Assembly (NCBI GenBank): GCA_000381625.1
Contig: KB906767.1
Location: 1,094,629 to 1,158,628 of the forward strand
DNA length: 64,000 nucleotides
Source: Bryobacterales bacterium KBS 96
Lineage (GTDB): Bacteria > Acidobacteriota > Terriglobia > Bryobacterales > Bryobacteraceae
Reading direction: 5' to 3'
This document shows positions 14,925 through 22,465 of this stretch, one piece after another. Position 1 is the stretch's first letter; each line of letters starts with the position of its first letter. The notes under the pieces are model-generated. The model worked only from the letters and a program-made list of their open reading frames with translations, was not told where the DNA came from and searched no databases. Made by a program: the position numbers and the translations under genes.

Positions 14925-15530
14925 TCAGCCGTGCCGCCCGAATTGGCACATACCCTCCACGGCGGCGTCACTCTGGCGCGCCGTCAAGGCGTAATGCACT
15001 AACGGGTTGATGCGTCGCACCGCAAGGTCGGGATGATAGCGGCGGTAGTGCTCGCAATCGAATAGCAAGTGCGGGCTAATGCAATCTTCGGGTCGGCTTC
15101 GCAGGAAATGCGCCAACGGATTTCCTCCAGACTTCTTTGCCTCCGTACACCGCCTCAGGTAGTAATCGGGCTGAAATAGCGGGTGTGGCTTACGTCCTTC
15201 GGCGGCGCCGTACCGGAGGAAGTGAAGCAACGGGTTCACACCGGTTTTCCGAACATCGGGATAACGTTCCAAGTAGAAAGCGGGGTCGAAGAGTGGATGC
15301 GGCTTGCGACCGTCGAAAGCGCCGGCAACAATGAAGTGCAATAGCGGGCTGATCTTGGCCGCAGACCCGCTATTCGTCGCACGATAAAACTTGCTGTCGA
15401 AAAAGATCGCCGGCATGGCCCCGGCGCGCAGAGGCAAAACCCCAACATAGGGAGCGACCTGAAGAAGCCGCTTCAGCGCCATTACGAAACGGCGCCGCGT
15501 AGTTAACGTCGTGTTCTGCGCTGTGGTCAT
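14925..15530 (-). CDS. Repeat protein of the glycan-biosynthesis type (FYLxxYPDV repeats)
   Basis: About 201 residues from ATG 15530; the frame opens at 15596, but the extra residues do not look like coding sequence. From residue 40 on, a unit of about 45 residues recurs four times (FDPAFYLERYPDVRKTGVNP, then LLHFLRYGAAEGRKPHPLF). Such repeats are known as N-terminal or stand-alone modules beside glycosyltransferases and sulfotransferases in capsule or O-antigen clusters. Their role is not established. It is 9 nt upstream of the sulfotransferase gene on the same strand, which links it to sulfated glycan assembly. No signal peptide is evident. Confidence 0.75.
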   Translation of the reverse strand: MTTAQNTTLTTRRRFVMALKRLLQVAPYVGVLPLRAGAMPAIFFDSKFYRATNSGSAAKISPLLHFIVAGAFDGRKPHPLFDPAFYLERYPDVRKTGVNPLLHFLRYGAAEGRKPHPLFQPDYYLRRCTEAKKSGGNPLAHFLRSRPEDCISPHLLFDCEHYRRYHPDLAVRRINPLVHYALTARQSDAAVEGMCQFGRHG

Positions 15531-15682
15531 GGCAAAAACCGCCGAATCCGCGAGTCCAATTGACGGCGAGCAGCATCTTCGCCTACAAGCCCTCATTTCT
15601 CACTCATTAGTGATAACACGCGCACGCTTATATCAGCCGTCGGAGCGATCCCGGTTCGTAGCACTTTGATATTGAAGTTGGC

Positions 15683-16666
15683 TCAGCCGCGAGTGGGACG
15701 GCGCAGCAACTCTAAGATGGCGTTGATCACCAGATCCGGCTCGTCCAACTGGAGCCAGTGGCCGCTTTTCGCTGACGGCCTATGAATAACGCTCGCCGGC
15801 ACATCGGGACATGCGTTGTGGGCCGTCAGCAGAATGGTTGGCACGCCGGGCCGGTAGCCAGTCTCGACTGCGGTCGCAACATTTTCGGGCAGGCGCTCCA
15901 GATAGTCCGCCATGGTTTCGAAGCACTTTGGGTCGCTCCAGTGCATCCGAATCATGGGCCAGGTTTTGGGCGGAAGCTTGCGAACTTCACCGGTCAGACG
16001 TTCCGTAACGGATGCGCCTTTTCCAGCGCTCAATCGGGCGATGGCGCGAGGCAACCGTCTGCCTCCGGAGATCAGCAGAAATAAAGCGAATCGCACAATT
16101 CCGAACCGGGCGAGCAGAGCGCCGCGATGGGAAAGCAAGACTCCTCTTGCCAGGCGCCTCCGCTGGAGGTCCGGGAGGGGAAGCCACTCGCCGCATTCGA
16201 CGGGGTCCACCAAAACGAGCCCCGCCAGTTCCTGCGGATAGGCGCTCGCAAACTGGCGGACTATCAGGCCGCCGTAGGAGTGACCGACAAGCACATAGGG
16301 TTTCGGGAGTGCCGCCGTTTCGAGGAGCCGATGAAGGTCGGCGACCGCATTCGCGAGCGTGCGGGGTTTATCCGGCGCATCGCTCCAGCCGAGGCCGGCG
16401 CGATCGTAGCTAAATACGCGTGCCCATTCAGCGAGCTTGTCCTGCAGAAGAGTCCAGCTCAGGCTGGTTCCAGCTATACCGGATTCAAGAACGACGGACG
16501 GTCCCCCTCCCCGTTCCAGCACGTGAAATCGACGTCCGTTCACGGAGAGCAGGCGACCAGGCGGCGGATATCGCCGGTGGTCGCGCCACTTACCTGCAAG
16601 TTGGTAGAGAAAACCCGCGATCGGCAGGCCAATCAGGATCACGGTGACAAGGGCATACACGAACAT
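15683..16666 (-). CDS. Alpha/beta hydrolase with N-terminal membrane anchor
   Basis: A 327-residue protein. Residues 2-22 are a single hydrophobic helix (FVYALVTVILIGLPIAGFLY). The hydrolase domain has the oxyanion region VVLESGIAGTSLSWTLLQ, SYDRAGLGWSD, the nucleophile elbow LVGHSYGGLIVRQFA (Ser about 134), and a C-terminal GHWLQLDEPDLV with the catalytic His. This group (epoxide hydrolase/haloperoxidase-like) covers esterases and lipases; the natural substrate cannot be told. It is monocistronic, and the 147-nt gap to the GT2 gene at 16814 must hold both divergent promoters. Confidence 0.9.
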   Translation of the reverse strand: MFVYALVTVILIGLPIAGFLYQLAGKWRDHRRYPPPGRLLSVNGRRFHVLERGGGPSVVLESGIAGTSLSWTLLQDKLAEWARVFSYDRAGLGWSDAPDKPRTLANAVADLHRLLETAALPKPYVLVGHSYGGLIVRQFASAYPQELAGLVLVDPVECGEWLPLPDLQRRRLARGVLLSHRGALLARFGIVRFALFLLISGGRRLPRAIARLSAGKGASVTERLTGEVRKLPPKTWPMIRMHWSDPKCFETMADYLERLPENVATAVETGYRPGVPTILLTAHNACPDVPASVIHRPSAKSGHWLQLDEPDLVINAILELLRRPTRG

Positions 16667-16813
16667 GAAGAGAACCTGTCAGTGTAAACCGCGAGCCGCG
16701 CACAGCAGCTCCGCCACCCTCGTAAATACGGCAGACCCGTGGGCAAACGTGTTAGCTTTGACGGGAGAGGCCCCCGGCATCCTTCATAAAGAATCGGACA
16801 CTGGGGCACAAAA

Positions 16814-17647
16814 GTGCCGGAGAACATCGCAGCAACGCAACACGCTTTCGGCGCGCCGGCGTCGCCGAAGCTATCGGTCGTCATACCAGCCAGAAACGAA
16901 GAAGGATGTGTCGCGGAGACAGTCAGGCGACTGATTGAGGCGCTCCGGCGTGATGAAATTCCGTACGAGGTAATTGTCGTCGATGATGGGAGCACCGATG
17001 GCACTTTCTCAGTAATAGCCAGGCTCGCAACGGAGTTGCCAAACATACGGCCGGTGACGAATGCTGGCCGCCACGGCTTCGGGATGGCGGTGCGAATGGG
17101 TCTGGGACTCGCCAATGGCGAGGTCGTCACCATCGTGATGGCGGATGGCTCCGACTCTCCCGACGATGTGGTCGCTTACTACCGCAAGATTGAAGAAGGC
17201 TATGAGTGCGTGTTTGGATCGCGCTTTATCAAGGGAAGCCGGATAATCGATTACCCCAAACACAAATTGATTTTAAACAGGCTCGTCAATCACTTCATCC
17301 GCGCGATATTTCAATTCAGGTACAACGACACAACGAACGCGTTTAAGATGTATCGAAAATATGTCGTGGACGCGATGCAGCCCCTTATCTCTCCACACTT
17401 CAATCTAACGGTGGAAATGCCCCTCAAGGCGGCAGTTCGAGGATTCTCTTATGCCGTGGTCCCGATTTCCTGGACAAACCGCGCATCGGGAGCATCGAAG
17501 CTGAAGCTTCAGGAAATGGGTAGCCGGTACTTGTTCATCGTCCTGTACCTCTGGCTGGAAAAAACGCTATCCCGAGGCGACTATCACAGACGGGCTGCCG
17601 ATGCGGAAGCGATTTACCCGGAGGGCCGCGCCATCCCGCATGCATAA
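16814..17647 (+). CDS. Family 2 glycosyltransferase (dolichol/polyprenyl-phosphate sugar transferase-like)
   Basis: A 277-residue GT-A enzyme. It has LSVVIPARNEEGCVAETVRR, the metal-binding VVDDGSTDGTF, and a second DxD-like region VMADGSDSPDDVV. A later FKMYRKYVVDAM and RASGASKLKLQEMGSRYLFI match the polyprenyl-phosphate glucosyl/mannosyltransferase group. There is a hydrophobic stretch near the end but no long membrane domain. It would charge a lipid carrier with a sugar from a nucleotide donor. It starts at GTG 16814 and its stop overlaps the epimerase start by 8 nt, so the two genes form a translationally coupled pair. Confidence 0.9.
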   Translation: MPENIAATQHAFGAPASPKLSVVIPARNEEGCVAETVRRLIEALRRDEIPYEVIVVDDGSTDGTFSVIARLATELPNIRPVTNAGRHGFGMAVRMGLGLANGEVVTIVMADGSDSPDDVVAYYRKIEEGYECVFGSRFIKGSRIIDYPKHKLILNRLVNHFIRAIFQFRYNDTTNAFKMYRKYVVDAMQPLISPHFNLTVEMPLKAAVRGFSYAVVPISWTNRASGASKLKLQEMGSRYLFIVLYLWLEKTLSRGDYHRRAADAEAIYPEGRAIPHA

Positions 17648-18710
17648 GCGGATACTCGTCACAGGAGGCGCGGGCTTCGCCGGCAGCCGCTTGTGTCTCG
17701 CTCTTCGCAAGCATTCGCCGGATACGGAAGTGACTGCTTTCGACAATCTTCGACGCCGCGGTTCCGAATTCAACCTGGCGGCATTACGGGCTGCGGGCGT
17801 GCGCTTCGTCCATGGCGACATTCGCCTTCGATCCGATCTGGAGGCAGCGGCCATTAATCCCGACCTCCTGATTGAATGTTCGGCGGAACCTTCCGCGCAA
17901 GCAGGATATTCAGGATCGCCGGACTTCTTGATGGCTACGAACGTTGACGGAGCGCTCAACTGCCTTGAAATTGCACGTGCGACGAAGTGCGACGTCCTGT
18001 TTCTGTCCACGAGCCGGGTTTACCCGTATGCTCGATTAAACGAGCTGCCATTTATCGAGACGGACACTCGTTACCGTTTTGCAGGAACGAGCCCCGGACT
18101 CACATCGGAGGGCATCTCCGAAGACTTCCCTCTCGACGGGGTCCGGTCTTTGTATGGCGCCTCCAAGCTTGCGGCTGAACTGATATTGGAAGAATATGCC
18201 GCGGCGTACGGCTTCCGGTTCATCATCGACCGGTTCGGCGTCATCACGGGACCTGGACAGATGGCGAAAGCCGACCAGGGAGTGATCGCACTCTGGGTAG
18301 CCGCCCATCGTTTTGGCCGGCCGCTTCGGTATATCGGTTTTGAAGGAAACGGGAAACAGGTTCGCGATTTTCTACACATCGACGATTTTTGCGGCCTTGT
18401 GCTCGACCAGATTGCCGCGTTTGGGGAGTATGCCGGCAAACGCTACAACGCGGGCGGTGGTCTCCTCCAGTCGCTTTCGCTCGTCGAGACGACGGATTTG
18501 TGCCGGAGGATCGTCGGCCGCGAGATTCCCATTGGCTCCGAAACTCAGAACCGGATTGCCGACGTACGTATTTACATCACGGACAACTCGCGTATTTCGC
18601 GAGTTCGCGGCTGGAGGCCGAAGATGGATGCCGCTCAGACTATTTCAGACATCGACCGGTGGCTGGTGAACTCCGGGAAGGATCTCGAAAGTATCATTTT
18701 CGGCGCGTGA
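17640..18710 (+). CDS. NAD-dependent epimerase/dehydratase (CDP-paratose 2-epimerase-like)
   Basis: A 356-residue extended short-chain dehydrogenase. The ATG at 17640 overlaps the GT2 stop (ATGCATAA), so the earlier in-frame ATG at 17601 is not needed. Motifs: ILVTGGAGFAGSRL (NAD binding), ECSAEPSAQAGYS, LFLSTSRVYPYARL, and the catalytic YGASK Tyr/Lys near residue 170, then FHIDDF-type FLHIDDFCGLV. The ECSAEP and STSRVY blocks are those of CDP-paratose/tyvelose 2-epimerase relatives, so a nucleotide-sugar 2-epimerase role is likely, with substrate uncertain. Together with the GT2 it should make and transfer an unusual sugar for the cell envelope. Confidence 0.88.
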   Translation: MHKRILVTGGAGFAGSRLCLALRKHSPDTEVTAFDNLRRRGSEFNLAALRAAGVRFVHGDIRLRSDLEAAAINPDLLIECSAEPSAQAGYSGSPDFLMATNVDGALNCLEIARATKCDVLFLSTSRVYPYARLNELPFIETDTRYRFAGTSPGLTSEGISEDFPLDGVRSLYGASKLAAELILEEYAAAYGFRFIIDRFGVITGPGQMAKADQGVIALWVAAHRFGRPLRYIGFEGNGKQVRDFLHIDDFCGLVLDQIAAFGEYAGKRYNAGGGLLQSLSLVETTDLCRRIVGREIPIGSETQNRIADVRIYITDNSRISRVRGWRPKMDAAQTISDIDRWLVNSGKDLESIIFGA

Positions 18711-18734
18711 GGCTCCGAACTTGAACCGGCAGGC

Positions 18735-19391
18735 TCACGAAATCATACGGGGAATAACGCCCTTCTGGCGTAATCCCGTGAGCGCAAGTCCGTGGCGGCC
18801 GTGGATTCCGGTTTTCTCGAAGATATGTTTCAGATGAATCTTAACGGTGCCGGGGCGGATGCCAAGCTCGGCCGCAATTTCCCGATTCTTGAAGCCCTGC
18901 TCCACCAACTCAAGAACCTGCTGCTCCCGAGGTGTCAATTCCGTGTGAAGATGTGTTTCCGCCACATTTCCGGATTCGCGGAATACGGTGTCCTGCATCC
19001 AACTCCCGCCTTGGGCGACCATCCGGAGACAGGCCAGCACCGCGTCCAAATCGGCGCTTTTCCGCAAAATTCCCCGGGCGCCGGCTTGTAGAAGGCGGAG
19101 CGCCTCCGCTTCGTTCAGCGACACCCCCCAGATGACAACGCCAGTCCTGCGACCGTCGACGGGCATATGCGCCAGAGTGTCGAGCAAGACTTGGGCGCCC
19201 AGAGCCTTATCAATGATCAGGATATCCGTACTATCCGCAGCGGGACTCATCATCCACTCAGCTACCGTGCTGTGCCAGGAGCCCAGCCGGAGATCCGGCG
19301 TTTCCTCAAGCAGATTCTTCAAACCTCGAATCGTGAGGGGCTGTGTTTCACACACCGAAACTGTTCTGTAGAGAGGCGTTGACGCTTCCAT
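18735..19391 (-). CDS. LuxR/NarL-type response regulator
   Basis: A 218-residue regulator. The receiver keeps the phospho-Asp (TDILIIDKAL) and the Lys (GILRKSADL), but the usual N-terminal acidic pair is reduced to Glu-Thr (SVCETQPLTI), so phosphorylation chemistry may be altered. The C-terminal helix-turn-helix is clear: ELTPREQQVLELVEQGFKNR, then EIAAELGIRPGTVKIHLKHI. No histidine kinase is adjacent, making it an orphan here. It converges on the epimerase gene with a 24-nt gap. The upstream region (19392-19500) has no visible partner gene. Confidence 0.88.
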   Translation of the reverse strand: MEASTPLYRTVSVCETQPLTIRGLKNLLEETPDLRLGSWHSTVAEWMMSPAADSTDILIIDKALGAQVLLDTLAHMPVDGRRTGVVIWGVSLNEAEALRLLQAGARGILRKSADLDAVLACLRMVAQGGSWMQDTVFRESGNVAETHLHTELTPREQQVLELVEQGFKNREIAAELGIRPGTVKIHLKHIFEKTGIHGRHGLALTGLRQKGVIPRMIS

Positions 19392-19504
19392 TCACCACTG
19401 CCCGATCACCTTTTCGGCTTCGGCACTCCTGAATGTGAGTGGTTGACGCCGGCAAAATTTCTCAAGAAACCGACTGGGAGATTGTTTGGGGGGTGTCGAG
19501 CAGC

Positions 19505-19592
19505 GGCTCCGTTCAAAACCGCTTGAGACGGCCGCTCCCTCGCGGTTCCGTCCAGGCAACCAAGCGTCTTCATCGCCTTTGGCGGCTCCCAG
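19505..19592 (+). repeat. R1 repeat, copy C (internally shortened)
   Basis: CTTGAGACGGCCGCTCCCTC, then CGCGGTTCCGTCCAGGCAAC, CAAGCGTCTTCATCGCCTTT and GGCGGCTCC. The central CACGGT is missing relative to the consensus, but the flanks match copies D and G. The stretch 19392-19976 also holds a short core copy at 19740, and otherwise nothing I can assign. Confidence 0.7.
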
Positions 19593-19739
19593 GGCCATGG
19601 CACCCCGTTGAAAATCAGCGCGTTGGGGCTAGCGGCTTAGCTGCGGGTGCCCCGCTCAGGCCACTTGGTGTTGGGTCACACAGAGATGGCGGCCTACGAG
19701 GCCGCCGCAGTCGATCGCCGGCCCCACTGGGCACGGGTT

Positions 19740-19767
19740 ACTTCCTCACGGTCGCGGTTCCGTGCTG
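19740..19767 (+). repeat. R1 repeat, core-only fragment
   Basis: ACTTCCTCACGGTCGCGGTT followed by CCGTGCTG: only the core of R1 is kept, in the same orientation as the other copies. The flanks on both sides are lost. Confidence 0.65.
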
Positions 19768-19976
19768 AATGGCGGGTGGAAGTCCTAACCCGGATTTCTC
19801 ACATGACTATTTTGTGAGGGATTTGGGAAGTTGATCGGCAATTTGAGGAAGGGTTGGGCGAGGATGCAATGCTGAAACGCGCTTGCGTGCTTTGGTCGGG
19901 GCACCCCGACAGCAAGCGGCGAGACATTTTCGATTGGCTCGCAGGCGACTTCAGACGATGCTGCTTGCGGAGGCGC

Positions 19977-20168
19977 CTCCCCAAAGTCCCCCTTCAGCGC
20001 CTTGGTCATCGCGCCGTTGCGCGAGTTGTCGCTGTTGTGTCCGGCCGGATCGTGCTTCTCATAGCCCAGATGTTCGGTCATCTCGCCCTACATGGCACGT
20101 TCCAGCACCGCTTTGGTTAATTGCTTCAGCAGCCCGCTTTCGCAAATAATGCTTTCCGGCTTCTTGTA
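19977..20168 (-). pseudogene. IS256-family transposase remnant with in-frame stop
   Basis: The minus strand reads LLKQLTKAVLERAM, a TAG, then GEMTEHLGYEKHDPAGHNSD and NSRNGAMTKALKGDFGE. This is the N-terminal region of an IS256 (Mutator-type) transposase; the TAG replaces a Glu codon. Past FGE the family similarity ends, and the catalytic DDE domain is absent. It is therefore a decayed fragment of about 64 codons, beside the R1 repeats and just downstream of the propeller gene at 20194. Confidence 0.8.
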
Positions 20169-20193
20169 TCTGCTAATAACTCGGTTTGCATAC

Positions 20194-22440
20194 CTATGGA
20201 GCGACAAATCGCTGCACCGTACCGTTATCGTTTTCGTCAAAAACGCGTACGGCAATAATCTGCTGCTCGTGAGAGGCCGACTTCTGAACACGAAGTTGGT
20301 AATGCAGCTCTTTCCCGTCCGACACCCGGGTGACAGGATTGAGCAGCGTCCAGTCGCCGCCATTCACCGAGTATTCCGTCTTGTCGATCCAGCTCGAGTC
20401 ATCCTTTGCCGTGAACTCGATCAGCGTGGCTCCGCTCTCATCCTTGACGCCTCCTGAAATAATTTGCGGGGGCGTATTGTCGATGGTGAATGGCGCACTT
20501 TCAAGAGACGCACTGAGCGCTGCTGAAGGAGTGTTCGACGGGGCGTCGCTGGCAGTTACTCGAATGATGTATTTGCCGTCGGGAAAAGCGGAGCTATCGA
20601 AGCTGAGATAACTCTCCTGAACTTTATCCTTCAACAAACGCCAGAGAGATTCCCGCTCTCCGCGAACTTCCACTTTATAGGTGAGAGCATCTCCGTTGGC
20701 GTCCGATGCCTCCCAGCGCGCCGTCATGTAACCCTTTGCATATTGCAGCGTCATGCCGCCCGTGCCTTCCAGCCTGACGGGCGTGGAAGCGCTTTCCCGA
20801 CTCCCGATTGGCGGCAGAGTCAATGTGAGCGCGGAGCCTGACGGTTCTACGTTGCGCTCCAGAAAACTCGATGTGGACGCCCGGTAATTCGCGTCAGCAA
20901 CTTCGACCTGACGCACCGCCGGAGCGATGTTCTTCGGTAAATAGCCGATTTCGATGCTGCCGATATCAGGTGATTTCGATTGTGGACTTGGTTTGAGAGT
21001 AAGCCGGTATTGGAGGAATCGCGCCGGAGGCGAGGCAACCGCACCATTCAAACCATGCAGTTCAACCGGCTGCCACTCGCTCCAATTCTTCTGAGGGCGA
21101 TTTACATTTCCACTGCGGGTATCGATCGACACCGTTCCGCCGTCAAGATCGGAATGTAAGTAAGCACCACCCCAATACGCGAACGATCCCACGTCGAGAA
21201 CTTCACTTTCAAGCGAACCGGTCCTTTCGTAGGTTGGGCCGATGGCGTATACCTTCCCGACATTGCCGGTGACCGCATAGGTCACCCCGTTTTTACCCGC
21301 CAGAAAATCCGTGACCTGGGTGGGCGGCGCATCAATCAACTGTGTGGCGAGCACGGAAGAGTCGATCCGGTAGATGACGCCCTTGTTCCCGGTTCCGAGC
21401 AAAGGCTTGCCATCCGGATCGAAACCGATGGCATACACGACATCCTTCGGCGAACTCCAGAGTTTTTCGGCGAAACCATCCTGCTCGATCCGGTAGACCT
21501 CCGATCCTCCCGCGGTAGCCGCGGCAGCCGCCGCAAGCGAGATGATTCCGGCAGGAGGCGTTGAACTCGGCTGAACGGCGATAACGGCTTTCGATCCGGC
21601 TGAAGTGGGCGCGGCTGGTGGAGGCGTCGTTCTCGTAGGAGCAGCCAAAGAAGGTTGCGAGGGCTTCCCGCCGACGGCAGCCGCATACAATATGCCATCG
21701 TGCTCCGCCACCGACGTCACTTCGCGCTTGCCGGTCTGAAATAGGACGAAGCTCTTTCCCTGCGGAGTGATGCGCGTAATATATCCGCCCGGCTCGGTTC
21801 CGACGATGAGGTCGCCTTTAGAATCGATAATCATCGAGCGTGCGTTCGTCTCCTCGGTCCGGAAGAACTCGCTTCCCTTCCCGCCGGGAGTTACGCGATA
21901 GATTACTCCTTCGTCGCCCGTCGCCACATAGAGGTTTCCGGACTTATCAAACGCCATCGCCCAGACGTACTTGGCCTTGGTATCGAAGAACAATTCCGGT
22001 TTTCCATCGCGGCCGATTCGGTAGATTTTCGAATCCGGCGATGTCGCGGCATAGAGGCGGTCTTGTTTATCGATTGCAAGCGCATGAACTTCGAGCGCCG
22101 TGAGTTCAGCGACCACATTGTTGCCACCGTCTGGCGCCACGGAATAAATCTTCGTGGTCGCTCCGGTTGGCGCGCCGCCCGCGCAGTACAGCATGCCGTG
22201 CGAATCCTGGACGATGGACCAAAGATAAGGAACGCCTGTATCGGCAAGTTCGCGGAACGCCGGCGCCAGAGTGATGTGGCCGTCGCTGCGAATGGATAGA
22301 TGCTTGATGGTGCCTCGATTGAATTCGCTTTGCTCGTCCTGCTGCCAGACATGTGTGTCCACGGCGAAAGAAAGCGAGACGGAGCCGAACGCGCAAAGCA
22401 GGAAGGCGGCGGCCCGGAAGCGACCGGAGTATCTGAGCAT
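20194..22440 (-). CDS. Large secreted beta-propeller protein with C-terminal Ig/Fn3-like domains
   Basis: A 748-residue exported protein (signal peptide FRAAAFLLCAFGSVSLSFA). Residues about 60-400 contain repeated strand motifs of the type VHALAIDKQDRLYAATSPDS and YRVTPGGKG, as in NHL/SMP-30-like propellers. There is a Pro/Ala/Thr-rich low-complexity insert near 270-310. Residues 450-600 give a beta-sandwich region, and the end (FTAKDDSSWIDKTEYSVNGG) looks like an Ig-like or bacterial surface domain. No catalytic site is seen; it may bind polymers or act as a surface scaffold. It follows the S55 protease gene by 25 nt on the same strand, forming a two-gene operon. Confidence 0.8.
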   Translation of the reverse strand: MLRYSGRFRAAAFLLCAFGSVSLSFAVDTHVWQQDEQSEFNRGTIKHLSIRSDGHITLAPAFRELADTGVPYLWSIVQDSHGMLYCAGGAPTGATTKIYSVAPDGGNNVVAELTALEVHALAIDKQDRLYAATSPDSKIYRIGRDGKPELFFDTKAKYVWAMAFDKSGNLYVATGDEGVIYRVTPGGKGSEFFRTEETNARSMIIDSKGDLIVGTEPGGYITRITPQGKSFVLFQTGKREVTSVAEHDGILYAAAVGGKPSQPSLAAPTRTTPPPAAPTSAGSKAVIAVQPSSTPPAGIISLAAAAAATAGGSEVYRIEQDGFAEKLWSSPKDVVYAIGFDPDGKPLLGTGNKGVIYRIDSSVLATQLIDAPPTQVTDFLAGKNGVTYAVTGNVGKVYAIGPTYERTGSLESEVLDVGSFAYWGGAYLHSDLDGGTVSIDTRSGNVNRPQKNWSEWQPVELHGLNGAVASPPARFLQYRLTLKPSPQSKSPDIGSIEIGYLPKNIAPAVRQVEVADANYRASTSSFLERNVEPSGSALTLTLPPIGSRESASTPVRLEGTGGMTLQYAKGYMTARWEASDANGDALTYKVEVRGERESLWRLLKDKVQESYLSFDSSAFPDGKYIIRVTASDAPSNTPSAALSASLESAPFTIDNTPPQIISGGVKDESGATLIEFTAKDDSSWIDKTEYSVNGGDWTLLNPVTRVSDGKELHYQLRVQKSASHEQQIIAVRVFDENDNGTVQRFVAP

Positions 22441-22465
22441 GTAACTGTGAATCAGTCCTTAGGGG

